A DNA stretch of 64,000 nucleotides from Anaerostipes rhamnosivorans (lineage in GTDB: Bacteria; Bacillota; Clostridia; Lachnospirales; Lachnospiraceae): contig NZ_CP040058.1 in NCBI RefSeq assembly GCF_005280655.1, positions 2,580,001 through 2,644,000 of the forward strand. Direction: 5' to 3'. Shown here in pieces: positions 10,599 to 19,844 of this stretch; position 1 is the first letter of the stretch; every line of letters starts with the position of its first letter. The translations under genes and the position numbers were made by a program. Below the pieces are notes generated by a model. The model searched no databases. It was not told the origin of the DNA and saw only the letters and a list, made by a program, of their open reading frames with translations.

Positions 10599-13061
10599 TT
10601 ATTTACTAGCATCCTTTATCGAAAAAGTAAGGTTTTTGTCTTTTGCTCCGATCGTCAGCACAGTCCCATCATTAAGCTCCCCGTTTAGAATTTTATCCGC
10701 CAGAACATCTTCAATCTCACTGGTGATCACACGGCGCAGAGGCCTTGCTCCATAGGTCTCGCTGTAGCCCTTGTCTGCCAGTAGTGCAATGGCTGCAGGA
10801 GTGATCTTCAAGGAAACCTGATGATTCTTCATAAGCTGCTCTTTTACATTTTTTAAAAACAGCTTGGTGATCTCCTTTAATTCTTCTTTTGTAAGCATGG
10901 TAAATACAATGGTCCCGTCAATTCGATTCAAGAATTCAGGTTTAAATATCTGACGTACCTCTTCCATCACTCCCTGGGTCATCTTCTCGTGGTTTTTCTC
11001 CTTGTCAGAGGTCCTCACAAACCCAAGCTGTTTAGGCGAAATGATCCTGGATGCCCCAGCATTGGAAGTCATGATGAGAACGGTATTTTTAAAATCCACC
11101 TTTCTGCCGTTGGAATCTGTAATATGCCCGTCATCCAGCACCTGGAGAAGTATGTTAAATACATCCGGATGCGCTTTCTCGATCTCATCCAGAAGAATGA
11201 CGGAGTAAGGATGTCTCCGGACCTGCTCACTGAGCTGACCGCCCTCCCCGAATCCCACATATCCAGGAGGTGAGCCGATGATCTTCGACACGCTGTGTTT
11301 TTCCATATATTCCGACATATCCACACGGATCAGGTCCTCTTCCCTTCCGAACATAGCTCTGGCAAGGCTTTTGGAAAGCTCCGTCTTACCCACGCCGGTA
11401 GGCCCTAGAAACAGAAAGGAGCCAATGGGGCGTTTTGGATCCTTTAACCCAACCCTGCTGCGCTTTATGGCTTTTGCCACAGCCTCCACGGCCTTATCCT
11501 GTCCGATGACCTGCTTGTGCAGAGTCTTTTCCAGATTCTTGAGCCTCTCCATCTCTCCCTGTTTGAGCTGGTTTACCGGAATCTTTGTCCATAGAGAAAT
11601 AATCTCTTCCACATCTTCCTTTTCGATAACCGGTACTTTTTTCTGCTGGCTTTCCATCCTTCGGCCCTTTTTATCCAAGCTTTTCTGAAGTACCTCTTTT
11701 TGTGCCTTCAGCTCCCGGGCCTCAACGATCTTGCCCCTGCTGATATATGTCTCCATCTCTCTTACGAGAAACTTAAGCTTTTCCTGTTCCTCTTTCATGT
11801 CAGCGGGCACTTTCAGAGCCTTCATCCTCTTCTTGGCACAGGCCTCATCCAAAACGTCGATGGCCTTGTCGGGCAGGAACCGGTCATTGACATACCGGCA
11901 GGAGAGATCTACCGCATAGGCTGTGACCTCTTCAGGGATTAGAACTCTGTGGTGGGACTCAAACTTATATTTCAGTCCGTCAAGAATCTTTATTGCTTCT
12001 TCCGACGAAGGCTCCTCCACCAAAATAGACTGGAATCTTCGAACCAATGCTGCATCCTTCTCAAAATACTTTGTATACTCTTCACTGGTAGTGGCGCCGA
12101 TTAACTGAAAATCCCCTCGGGCCAGAGACGGCTTTAAAATATTGGATGCATCCATGGCTCCCTCAGAGCCGCCGGCTCCGATCATGGTGTGTATCTCATC
12201 AATAAAAAGGATCACAGAAGAATCCTCCGTCACTTCTGAGATAATCTGCTTCATGCGTTCCTCAAATTCACCCCGGTACTTGGTCCCTGCGATGACTCTT
12301 GTCAGGTCTAGGGAAAGCACTCTTTTATCTCTCAGATTCAGTGGCACGTTCCCCTCTGCGATCCGGGCGGCCAGTCCCTCCACGATAGCGGTCTTTCCAA
12401 CTCCTGGGTCTCCGATCAGACAAGGATTATTTTTGGATCTTCTGCAGAGCACCTGCATCAGACGTTCCATCTCATCTTCTCTTCCGATCATAGGATCCAG
12501 TTCGTCATCTTTTGCCTTCTGGGTCAAATCTGTGCTGAACTTTTCCAATATGTTCTCTCCGGACCCGTCCTCTGTAAAATAATCGTCCGCTGTATTATTG
12601 GAAAACTCGTTCTTGGCAGACTTATAGTCAATCCCCATGGTAACCAAAGTGTCAATAAAAATAGCATCTACCTGGATCTTTTTCTGTCCCATGATCTGAA
12701 CCGCTTCATTTTCACCATCTTTTAAGATAGCTAACAGCACATGTTCGGTTCCGACGACATCACTTCCGTATTTGACAGCCATCTGGCCGGCAAGGCTCAG
12801 GATCTCCTCTGCCCTGGGTGTGAAACTTTTTATTTTTGTCCGTCTTTTTTTCTCCATATCCCGCTCTTTTAAAGCTTCCGAAAATAGTTCATCCGATACT
12901 CCGTGCATTCTGAGGATCTCACATGCTAAAGAACCTTTCATCTTTAAAAGTCCCATTAAAAGAAACAGTGTTTCTATATTCTCTGCCCCAAGCCTTGCGG
13001 ATATCTTTCCCGCCTCCTCCAGTGCATGGCTTAAATATCTGGTAAGTGGTAATTTCCTCAT
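10599..13061 (-). CDS. clpC: ClpC-type AAA+ unfoldase of the Clp protease
   Basis: An 820-residue Hsp100 protein that unfolds substrates for ClpP. In order: two Clp_N repeats (about 1-150), AAA+ module 1 with Walker A 'GDPGVGKTAIVEGLA' and Walker B 'VILFIDEIHT', a UVR-like middle domain (about 410-470), AAA+ module 2 with 'LGPTGVGKTELSKSLA' and 'VILLDEIEKAHPD', and a C-terminal D2-small domain. The motif for docking ClpP ('KQLGFV' region) is visible. The expected partners ctsR-mcsA-mcsB are missing; a GntR-type regulator precedes it by 9 bases instead. The start at 13061 has AGGAGGACAGA before it. Confidence 0.95.
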   Translation of the reverse strand: MRKLPLTRYLSHALEEAGKISARLGAENIETLFLLMGLLKMKGSLACEILRMHGVSDELFSEALKERDMEKKRRTKIKSFTPRAEEILSLAGQMAVKYGSDVVGTEHVLLAILKDGENEAVQIMGQKKIQVDAIFIDTLVTMGIDYKSAKNEFSNNTADDYFTEDGSGENILEKFSTDLTQKAKDDELDPMIGREDEMERLMQVLCRRSKNNPCLIGDPGVGKTAIVEGLAARIAEGNVPLNLRDKRVLSLDLTRVIAGTKYRGEFEERMKQIISEVTEDSSVILFIDEIHTMIGAGGSEGAMDASNILKPSLARGDFQLIGATTSEEYTKYFEKDAALVRRFQSILVEEPSSEEAIKILDGLKYKFESHHRVLIPEEVTAYAVDLSCRYVNDRFLPDKAIDVLDEACAKKRMKALKVPADMKEEQEKLKFLVREMETYISRGKIVEARELKAQKEVLQKSLDKKGRRMESQQKKVPVIEKEDVEEIISLWTKIPVNQLKQGEMERLKNLEKTLHKQVIGQDKAVEAVAKAIKRSRVGLKDPKRPIGSFLFLGPTGVGKTELSKSLARAMFGREEDLIRVDMSEYMEKHSVSKIIGSPPGYVGFGEGGQLSEQVRRHPYSVILLDEIEKAHPDVFNILLQVLDDGHITDSNGRKVDFKNTVLIMTSNAGASRIISPKQLGFVRTSDKEKNHEKMTQGVMEEVRQIFKPEFLNRIDGTIVFTMLTKEELKEITKLFLKNVKEQLMKNHQVSLKITPAAIALLADKGYSETYGARPLRRVITSEIEDVLADKILNGELNDGTVLTIGAKDKNLTFSIKDASK

Positions 13062-13070
13062 TCTGTCCTC

Positions 13071-13454
13071 CTAACTCTTGTCAAGCTGCCGGTAAACGTG
13101 GTCCACCAGCTGATATAATTCTTCTCTTGTCACGCCCTTACAGATGGCCTGGGCCACCAAAAGCTGCAGGCTTTCCTCCAATTCATCCAGCTGTTTGGCC
13201 TTCTCATTGGCATCCACGCTTACAACGGCGCCTTTTCTTCTGTCCAGCTTTAAGTAGCCTTCTTCCCTCAATATAGCATATGCTTTATTTACCGTATGCA
13301 TGTTTACTCCTAAGATCTGTGCCAGCTGACGCACCGACGGCAGGGACTCGCCATCCTGGATATCGGAACATGCAATACCGACGATGATCTGGTTTCTCAA
13401 TTGAATATAAATGGCCTGATCGCTGTTAAAATCTACTTCAAGCAGCATTTTCAT
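13071..13454 (-). CDS. GntR-family transcriptional regulator (YtrA-like, short form)
   Basis: A 127-residue regulator. Residues 1-75 form a winged helix of the GntR family ('AIYIQLRNQIIVGIA', 'LPSVRQLAQILGVNMHTVNKAYAIL', 'GYLKLDRRKGAVV'). It is followed by a short helical tail (about 80-127) rather than a large effector domain, as in the YtrA subfamily. It is the first gene of the clpC operon, where Bacillus relatives have CtsR, so it may control clpC and itself; this is inference. A tandem TTGACA promoter lies upstream. The ATG at 13454 could be replaced by the one two codons later. Confidence 0.88.
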   Translation of the reverse strand: MKMLLEVDFNSDQAIYIQLRNQIIVGIACSDIQDGESLPSVRQLAQILGVNMHTVNKAYAILREEGYLKLDRRKGAVVSVDANEKAKQLDELEESLQLLVAQAICKGVTREELYQLVDHVYRQLDKS

Positions 13455-13491
13455 CCCTTCCTTCTTTCCTATCTTTTGTTATACTTAGACT

Positions 13492-13521
13492 ATAATAAAT
13501 AGCACGGATTGTCAATGTCAA
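13492..13521 (-). promoter_or_regulatory. Promoter of the GntR regulator-clpC operon with tandem -35 boxes
   Basis: On the minus strand two TTGACA hexamers are directly adjacent (13516-13521 and 13510-13515). The first pairs with TATTAT (13492-13497, 18-base spacing) and the second with TATAGT (13489-13494, 15-base spacing). It overlaps the end of the purD terminator. Confidence 0.6.
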
Positions 13522-13565
13522 AAAATAGAGAAGCAGGACAGAGAATGTACCTCTGTCCTGCTTCT
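13521..13565 (-). terminator. Intrinsic terminator of the pur operon (after purD)
   Basis: A perfect 15-bp stem (13529-13543 with 13551-13565) has a 7-base loop. A U-rich tail at 13521-13526 follows on the minus strand. It is one of the strongest hairpins in the window. Confidence 0.9.
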
Positions 13566-13580
13566 GTCACATGACCTTTC

Positions 13581-14852
13581 CTAAGCCTCGTCAATGGCCT
13601 TTCCAATGTCATTTCTTTTGTATTTATTTGCAAAATCGACCCAGTCTGTCGCCCCGTATGCATTCTTACGAGCTTCTTTCAGATCACTGCCCTTTGCCAC
13701 TACTCCGAGCACACGGCCTCCGTTTGTAACGATCTTGTCTCCGTCAAACTTTGTACCCGCATGGAATACATAGTAGCCGTCCTTTTCCTTGAACGTGTCA
13801 AGCCCCGTGATCTCAAAACCTTTCTCGTACTTTTCAGGATATCCGTCGGATGCCAGTACCACACAGACTGCCGCATTGTCCTCAAATTCCAGAGTGATAT
13901 CGGATAGCTTACCGTCGATACACGCTTCCATTACGTCAATGATATCGTTTTTCATCCGGGGAAGGACAACCTGCGCTTCCGGATCTCCAAACCGTGCATT
14001 GTATTCCAGCACCTTCGGCCCGTCCTCCGTGAGCATAAGACCGGTAAACAAAATGCCGGTAAATGGGCGTCCTTCTGCTGCCATGGCATCCATGGTCGGC
14101 TGATAGACATACTTTTCACAGAATTCTTCCACTTCCTTCGTATAGAACGGACTTGGGGAGAAGGTTCCCATACCGCCAGTGTTGAGCCCCTGGTCTCCAT
14201 CCTTGGCACGCTTATGGTCCTGTGCAGAAGTCATACATCTGATCGTCTTTCCGTCACAGAAGGCAAGAACAGATACTTCCCGTCCGGTCATAAATTCTTC
14301 AATGACGATCTCATTGCCGGCGTCTCCGAACTGCTTGTCCAGCATTAACGTTTTAACACCCGCCTTCGCCTCCTCCAGTGTGCTGCAGATCAAGACCCCT
14401 TTGCCAAGTGCCAGTCCGTCCGCTTTCAGGACGATCGGCATCTTCACGGTCTCCAGATAAGCAAGTGCCTTTTCAGGATCCGTGAAATTTTCATAGGCTG
14501 CTGTGGGGATATTATATTTTTTCATGAGATCCTTGGAAAATGCCTTAGATCCTTCGATGACTGCCGCGTTCTTGCGCGGTCCGAACACTCTGAGCCCTTC
14601 AGCCTCAAATGCGTCCACGACCCCTCCCACAAGCGGATCATCCATTCCGATGATGGTAAGATCAATCTCTCTTTCCTTAGCAAATGCCACCAGTTTATCA
14701 AACTCCATAGCTCCGATGTCCACGCACTCTGCATACTCCGCAATCCCTGCATTTCCCGGGGCACAGTAAATCTTATCAGCCTTCGGGCTTTTTGACGCTG
14801 CCCAGGCAATGGCATGTTCTCTTCCGCCACTTCCAACAATCAGTATCTTCAT
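13581..14852 (-). CDS. purD: Phosphoribosylamine-glycine ligase (GAR synthetase)
   Basis: A 423-residue ATP-grasp enzyme joining glycine to phosphoribosylamine, step 2 of purine synthesis. The family N-terminus 'KILIVGSGGREHAIAW', the ATP-grasp glycine loop 'LKADGLALGKGV' and the metal-binding 'LEYNARFGDPEAQVVLPR' are all present, and the length is typical. It is the last gene of purE-amidase-purM-purN-purD, 16 bases after purN, and is followed by a strong terminator. Confidence 0.97.
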   Translation of the reverse strand: MKILIVGSGGREHAIAWAASKSPKADKIYCAPGNAGIAEYAECVDIGAMEFDKLVAFAKEREIDLTIIGMDDPLVGGVVDAFEAEGLRVFGPRKNAAVIEGSKAFSKDLMKKYNIPTAAYENFTDPEKALAYLETVKMPIVLKADGLALGKGVLICSTLEEAKAGVKTLMLDKQFGDAGNEIVIEEFMTGREVSVLAFCDGKTIRCMTSAQDHKRAKDGDQGLNTGGMGTFSPSPFYTKEVEEFCEKYVYQPTMDAMAAEGRPFTGILFTGLMLTEDGPKVLEYNARFGDPEAQVVLPRMKNDIIDVMEACIDGKLSDITLEFEDNAAVCVVLASDGYPEKYEKGFEITGLDTFKEKDGYYVFHAGTKFDGDKIVTNGGRVLGVVAKGSDLKEARKNAYGATDWVDFANKYKRNDIGKAIDEA

Positions 14853-14868
14853 CCTTTTATCCTTCCTT

Positions 14869-15495
14869 TTACTTCTCGATCTTTACATGTCCTTTGGAAA
14901 CTGTGACTCTGCCCTCCGCGATTAAGTTGATGACCTCCGGCAGAATCACCCACTCTGCCTGTTCCATGATACGCCTCTGGAGAGTCTCCGGTGAATCGTC
15001 TTCTTTGACCTCCACTGCTTTCTGCATGATGATCGGCCCAGTATCCGTCCCTTCATCCACAAAATGAACGGTAGCTCCAGAAATCTTTACACCTCTTAGC
15101 AGAGCCTGTTCGTGTACCTTCAGCCCGTAACAGCCCTTGCCGCAGAAAGATGGAATCAGAGACGGATGGATATTAATCATCCTGTTCTCAAATCTGCGTA
15201 TGATCTTGTCAGGTATCACAACCAGGCATCCTGCCAGTACCACCAGATCAATCTCTCTGCCAACCAGCTCCTGATAGAGTGCTTCATTAAATAAGTCTCT
15301 GGTCTCAAAATCCTTCGGAGAAAGTCCCACAGCCTCGATTCCATGAATCTTGGCGCGCTCAAGAGCATACGCCTTTTTATTGTTGCTGATCACTACATCT
15401 ATACGGGCATTGGAAATCCGGCCCTCCTCTATAGCATCAATGACAGCCTGTAAATTGGTACCTCCTCCGGACACTAATACTGCAACCTTTAGCAT
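14869..15495 (-). CDS. purN: Phosphoribosylglycinamide formyltransferase (GAR transformylase)
   Basis: A 208-residue folate-dependent formyltransferase, step 3 of purine synthesis. The N-terminal '[17 protein letters not shown]' binds the substrate phosphate. The catalytic Asn-His-Asp set appears as '[12 protein letters not shown]' and '[17 protein letters not shown]'. The length is normal. Its start overlaps the purM stop by 7 bases, indicating translational coupling. Confidence 0.97.
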   Translation of the reverse strand: MLKVAVLVSGGGTNLQAVIDAIEEGRISNARIDVVISNNKKAYALERAKIHGIEAVGLSPKDFETRDLFNEALYQELVGREIDLVVLAGCLVVIPDKIIRRFENRMINIHPSLIPSFCGKGCYGLKVHEQALLRGVKISGATVHFVDEGTDTGPIIMQKAVEVKEDDSPETLQRRIMEQAEWVILPEVINLIAEGRVTVSKGHVKIEK

Positions 15496-16520
15496 ACTGT
15501 AACACCTTTGTCACCGGCCTTAATCTCACCGACTACAAACGCAGTTTCACCTGCACGTCCCAGAGCTTCCAGTGTATCATTCACATTCTTTTCATCTACG
15601 GCTACCATCATGCCGATTCCCATGTTGTATGTATTATACATCATTTTCTCATCGATCTCCCCGGTCTTCTGGAGCAGTTTAAAGACCGCAGGTACTTCAT
15701 AAGCATCCTTGTGCACGACCGCATGCGCCCCGTCCGGAAGCATCCGAGGAATATTCTCATAAAAACCACCTCCGGTGATATGGCTGCATCCCTTGATCTC
15801 CACACCGGCCTCTTTGATGGACTTTAATGCTTTTACATAAATCTTGGTAGGTGCTAACAGCGCTTCCCCGAGTGTTGTACCAAGTTCCTCATAGTAGGTC
15901 TCCAGAGATTCTTTGGTCATATCAAAAACGTTTCGCACAAGAGAATATCCATTGCTGTGGATACCTGATGATGCAATACCGATCAACACGTCACCTTCTT
16001 TGATCTCTTTTCCAGTGATCAGATCCTTCTCATCCACAATACCGACAGCAAAACCTGCCAGGTCGTATTCGTCTTCCGGATAAAATCCAGGCATCTCCGC
16101 TGTCTCACCACCGATCAATGCGGCATCTGACTGTTTGCATCCCTCTGCCACACCACTGACAATGGTAGCGATTTTTTCCGGGAAGTTTTTGCCGCATGCA
16201 ATATAGTCTAAGAAGTAAAGAGGCTCTCCGCCCGCACATGCAATATCGTTCACACACATAGCCACACAGTCGATACCGATCGTGTCATGCTTATCCATGA
16301 TAAATGCAAGCTTTAACTTTGTCCCAACACCGTCGGTACCTGAAACAAGAGTAGGATTTTCCATATCCTTAAACTTCTTTAATGAAAAAGCTCCGGAGAA
16401 TCCTCCGATGTTTGTCAAAACTTCCTCTCTCATGGTTGCCTGTACGTGCTTTTTCATAAGTTCTACCGACTGGTAACCTGCTTCAATATCCACTCCTGCT
16501 TTTTTATAATCCATTTTCAT
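15489..16520 (-). CDS. purM: Phosphoribosylformylglycinamidine cyclo-ligase (AIR synthetase)
   Basis: A 343-residue ATP-dependent cyclase, step 5 of purine synthesis. It has family motifs '[19 protein letters not shown]', '[15 protein letters not shown]', '[18 protein letters not shown]' and '[13 protein letters not shown]'. Upstream is the amidase gene (36 bases away), downstream purN with a 7-base overlap. PurL, purF and purQ/S, needed for the steps in between, are not in the window. Confidence 0.97.
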   Translation of the reverse strand: MKMDYKKAGVDIEAGYQSVELMKKHVQATMREEVLTNIGGFSGAFSLKKFKDMENPTLVSGTDGVGTKLKLAFIMDKHDTIGIDCVAMCVNDIACAGGEPLYFLDYIACGKNFPEKIATIVSGVAEGCKQSDAALIGGETAEMPGFYPEDEYDLAGFAVGIVDEKDLITGKEIKEGDVLIGIASSGIHSNGYSLVRNVFDMTKESLETYYEELGTTLGEALLAPTKIYVKALKSIKEAGVEIKGCSHITGGGFYENIPRMLPDGAHAVVHKDAYEVPAVFKLLQKTGEIDEKMMYNTYNMGIGMMVAVDEKNVNDTLEALGRAGETAFVVGEIKAGDKGVTVC

Positions 16521-16556
16521 CCTCCTAAATATGTGTACCCAAAGGGCACACCCTCT

Positions 16557-17282
16557 TTATTTTCCAAAATAAGCATCGATGCCGTCTGCGATTCCTTCCG
16601 CCATCTTTTTCTGAAAAGAATCCTTCTGCATCTTTTTATCTTCTTTTTTGTTTGTCATAAAACCCATTTCGATCAGTGTGACTGGAATTTTACTCCAGTT
16701 CGTACCCGTCAGGTCATCCCGTCCAGATAATCCACGGTTTTTGATTCCTGTAACTGCACAATACTTTTTGATCACAGCCTTTGAAAGCTTTTTGCTGCGC
16801 TTACTAATCTTTTTTACATATGCATTTTTCTTAGTCGGGTACAAGACTGAAGCTCCGCGTACTCCTTTGCCTGCAGCGTCCGCATGAAGACGGATACAGA
16901 CAGAAGCTCCACTTTTATTGGCCAGCTGTGCCCTTTTCTTATTGCTGATGTTGACGTTTTGCTTCTTTCTGACCATATAAACCTTATAGCCTCTTTTTTT
17001 CAGTTCCTTCTCCAATTTTTTTGCCACACTGAGTGTGAGCTTTGATTCCGGAACTTTTGTTGCCGCACCCTGAGTACCGGATGCAACTCTGGCTTTCTTT
17101 CTCTTTGCCCCCGGACCGATGGGTTCTTTTCTACTGTCACCCTTTTTCTGATGGCCCGCATCGATGGCCACCGTGATCCGGCGATCCCCAGCCAGGGCGC
17201 TCTGACTGGCTGTCAAAGACCGCACCGCTCCAGCGCAAACAGCCGTACATAACAGTACGGCTGCAAGTCTTTTCTTATTCAT
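16557..17282 (-). CDS. Secreted N-acetylmuramoyl-L-alanine amidase (Amidase_3) inside the pur operon
   Basis: A 241-residue zinc amidase that cleaves the bond between muramic acid and the peptide stem of peptidoglycan. It begins MNKKRLAAVLLCTAVCAGAV, a signal-peptide-like N-terminus. The zinc-site pattern of the family is present: 'AIDAGHQ', 'ESKLTLSVAKKLEKEL', 'CIRLHADAA' and catalytic Glu in 'VTLIEMGFMTN'. No SPOR or LysM domain is visible, and the segment after 'AIDAGHQ' is unusually lysine-rich. I chose the ATG at 17282, which overlaps the purE stop by 8 bases; the earlier ATG (17306) would lie inside purE and spoil the signal peptide. Its place between purE and purM is unusual. Confidence 0.88.
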   Translation of the reverse strand: MNKKRLAAVLLCTAVCAGAVRSLTASQSALAGDRRITVAIDAGHQKKGDSRKEPIGPGAKRKKARVASGTQGAATKVPESKLTLSVAKKLEKELKKRGYKVYMVRKKQNVNISNKKRAQLANKSGASVCIRLHADAAGKGVRGASVLYPTKKNAYVKKISKRSKKLSKAVIKKYCAVTGIKNRGLSGRDDLTGTNWSKIPVTLIEMGFMTNKKEDKKMQKDSFQKKMAEGIADGIDAYFGK

Positions 17283-17778
17283 ACTTCTTATAGCCAACCT
17301 CATCAAGCTTCTGGGCTTTTTTCACTACAGAATCTTTCATAGTCTCTCTGTAATCCTTTAATTTTTGAAGAAGTTCTGCATCAGAGGAAGCCAGGATCTG
17401 TGCTGCAAGGATTCCTGCGTTCTGTCCTCCGTTAATGGCAACGGATGCAACCGGGACTCCGGACGGCATCTGGACAATAGAGTAAAGAGAATCCACTCCT
17501 CCGAGATCTGAGGTTTTCATCGGGATCCCAATGACCGGCATCGGAAACAGTGCCGCGCACATCCCTGGAAGGTGTGCCGCTTTTCCTGCACCTGCGATAA
17601 TGACTTTGACTCCTCTATCCTCAGCTCCCTTTGCCCACTCAAAGAAAATATCCGGTTCTCTGTGCGCAGAAATAATGGTCATCTCAAAATCAATTCCCAT
17701 CTCCTCTAAAAAGTCTGCCGCCTTGCTCATAACCGGCATATCGGAATCACTGCCCATAACGATTGCTACTTTTGCCAT
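17275..17778 (-). CDS. purE: N5-carboxyaminoimidazole ribonucleotide mutase
   Basis: A 167-residue enzyme acting on (carboxy)aminoimidazole ribonucleotide. The family motifs 'VAIVMGSDSDMPVMSKAA', 'SAHREPD', 'IIAGAGKAAHLPGM' and 'VIGIPMKTSDLGGVDSL' are all present. It leads the operon purE-amidase-purM-purN-purD. No purK is nearby, so whether it is the class I mutase or a class II carboxylase is open. The start at 17778 has AGGAGATAAG upstream and a sigma-A promoter 42-70 bases before it. Confidence 0.96.
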   Translation of the reverse strand: MAKVAIVMGSDSDMPVMSKAADFLEEMGIDFEMTIISAHREPDIFFEWAKGAEDRGVKVIIAGAGKAAHLPGMCAALFPMPVIGIPMKTSDLGGVDSLYSIVQMPSGVPVASVAINGGQNAGILAAQILASSDAELLQKLKDYRETMKDSVVKKAQKLDEVGYKKYE

Positions 17779-17819
17779 AATCTTATCTCCTTTGTCATAA
17801 TTCGATTTGTTTTTCTTCT

Positions 17820-17848
17820 ATTCTACCCACTGGATCCGGTCACGTCAA
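17820..17848 (-). promoter_or_regulatory. Sigma-A promoter of the pur operon
   Basis: TTGACG (17843-17848) and TAGAAT (17820-17825) are 17 bases apart on the minus strand. The -35 box lies inside the 3' end of the upstream peptidase gene. No PurR operator or guanine riboswitch was recognised around it. Confidence 0.7.
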
Positions 17849-19843
17849 TGGTTCGTTCAGGATTTCCGTGCCTGGGAGCACAAATTTCCCGCTTTCGATC
17901 AAATGTGTTTCCATCCCTCCAAGTCCGATCACGCAGATAGAATCCAGTTCCTCATAGGGAATGGTGATGTCTGTATGACAGTTAAAATATTCTCCCTTTC
18001 TGGACCACTCATTGCTTTTTGCAACGATTTCTTTTCCATCCGGGTTATGCAATTCAGTGGCCTCACTGTGGCTGTAGCAGGTATCTCCCACTGCGAAATG
18101 CGGCCCCATCTTTTCTACAATCAGGATCGGCAGCTGATAAAGGATTCCGTACTTCTGAGCCATGGCATAGGCTGTGGTGTTGGTCCCCACCGCAAATTCT
18201 CCCATCGGAAGAGTCTCTCTGTTATAAAGAAGATTCTGTTTGATATAAGCCTGATTCTCCTCCTCAGATTCAAAATTCCTGCAGGAATATTCACTGATCA
18301 TACCATCCTTGAACACCAGCTTAAGGTCAATAAATTTTAAATCTCTCAGATAAACTTCACTTACATGAAGAACTCCATTTGTCCCCTTAAGTTTCGGAGA
18401 CGTAAACACTTCTCCTACTGGAATGTTCACGTCCGCCAGACAGTTTTCAAAATTCGTCTCCCTGTCCGGATGATCCAGCTCATGGAGCGCTACATACAGA
18501 TCTGTTTCGTTGTCTTTTGCCCCTTTGATGTGGACTTCCACACCCTGGTCCAAGGCATCGATCAGATACTGCTGGATCTTTTTATATTTTTCTTTGTTCA
18601 GTGTATTGACCTTCACTACCTCTTCAAAGATCTCCTCAAACTTTTCGCCAATCTCAGGAATGGGATAGGCGATGATCGTAAAACTCCTCTCCTCAGGCTT
18701 CATATATTCATTGGCGATCTTGCTGGACTCGTTCTGGAATTCCACAGACAGTTTTTCCTGCTTTTCGGACAGCCTCAAACTTGCCTCCTTGTTCTCCGGC
18801 GTAAACGGCAGCTCACCGAAGGTCTCCATGCAGGCTGGGCCGGCAAATGCAGCCGCCTCTTCTTTCAGCTTTTCATAGGCATTTCTGTAGCATTCCAGCT
18901 TATGTCTCATAAACGCATTGTTAAAATACAGAGCCTGGTCAAATCTATGGTCGTATTCAAACTGGGGATTTGGACTTGTGGAGATATATCCGACTTTGGA
19001 CATCCCCCTTGTAATCACTCCTGTGGTACCCCGGTACAAAATAGGTGTTAACCCAATCTCTTGAAACTGCCGGACAGCTTCCCGGATTACAGGTTCAAAT
19101 CCCAAGTGATACCTGATATTGACGGTGGCCTTTTGGGTCATATCGATGTTGTTGATGATAAAACCATCGTGAAAACCATCCACATAAGTTTTGGCGATGG
19201 CCTGTATCCTTTCTTTTGGAAAGCTATTTAAAAATGAAAGCATCCGGATCTCATTTTCCGAAATATATTCCCCGTAGCGGTAGAGTACATCCGGATCAGA
19301 CAGATCCTCCTTCATGACAATATCCGATGCAAAATGAAAGGAAGGATCCAGCTGTTCTCTGACACGGTAAGCGCAGATCTCCTGGCTATAATCTCTCATA
19401 TGGTCAAAGATGATCTGTTTTGCGGTCTTTCTTAGCGGATTCCCATCCTGGAACAGCTGATAGATCTCTAAGAACAATTCGCTTAAGATTGTCAGTTCAA
19501 AAAGCCGCTCTTCCACAGCATAAATCAGACAGCCATGAATCTCTGCATATAAAAAACACAGGATATCACCGAATTCTTCTCCCAGGACAGCCTGTGCATA
19601 TTCAGGATTCCCATAGCAGACATGATAGCGGGATGGAAATACATCCTCATACCATCTCTGGTTCCACGTTTTCATCCGGCAAAGCGGCCTGTCTTTTTCC
19701 TCAAATACCTCGTTGGCAAATAAAAGCCTCTCCGCCATCTTTTTAAAATAGGCCAAAAAAGGCTCTTTCACAGAATCTTCCTGTAAAATAGCCTTCAGCC
19801 TTTCCTGATTTAAATCATGGCGTTCCATTAATAATTCATCCAC
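17840..19843 (-). CDS. M29-family metallo-aminopeptidase with ~225-residue N-terminal extension
   Basis: A 667-residue cytoplasmic protein. Its C-terminal two thirds match the thermophilic aminopeptidase (M29) family. The co-catalytic metal ligands are recognisable as E478 (VGEVFTSP), E549 (MGEFAVGTN), H582 (MGPHFAVGD) and the pair H623/D625 (CHTDITI). Known M29 enzymes are about 370-415 residues with the first ligand near residue 250, so this one carries roughly 225 extra N-terminal residues. That extension is helical-looking and acidic/aromatic ('YHVCYGNPEYAQAVLGEEFGD'), and I do not recognise it. It follows the HD-domain gene by 1 base. The purE promoter starts inside its 3' end. Confidence 0.82.
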   Translation of the reverse strand: MDELLMERHDLNQERLKAILQEDSVKEPFLAYFKKMAERLLFANEVFEEKDRPLCRMKTWNQRWYEDVFPSRYHVCYGNPEYAQAVLGEEFGDILCFLYAEIHGCLIYAVEERLFELTILSELFLEIYQLFQDGNPLRKTAKQIIFDHMRDYSQEICAYRVREQLDPSFHFASDIVMKEDLSDPDVLYRYGEYISENEIRMLSFLNSFPKERIQAIAKTYVDGFHDGFIINNIDMTQKATVNIRYHLGFEPVIREAVRQFQEIGLTPILYRGTTGVITRGMSKVGYISTSPNPQFEYDHRFDQALYFNNAFMRHKLECYRNAYEKLKEEAAAFAGPACMETFGELPFTPENKEASLRLSEKQEKLSVEFQNESSKIANEYMKPEERSFTIIAYPIPEIGEKFEEIFEEVVKVNTLNKEKYKKIQQYLIDALDQGVEVHIKGAKDNETDLYVALHELDHPDRETNFENCLADVNIPVGEVFTSPKLKGTNGVLHVSEVYLRDLKFIDLKLVFKDGMISEYSCRNFESEEENQAYIKQNLLYNRETLPMGEFAVGTNTTAYAMAQKYGILYQLPILIVEKMGPHFAVGDTCYSHSEATELHNPDGKEIVAKSNEWSRKGEYFNCHTDITIPYEELDSICVIGLGGMETHLIESGKFVLPGTEILNEPLT

Positions 19844-19844
19844 G

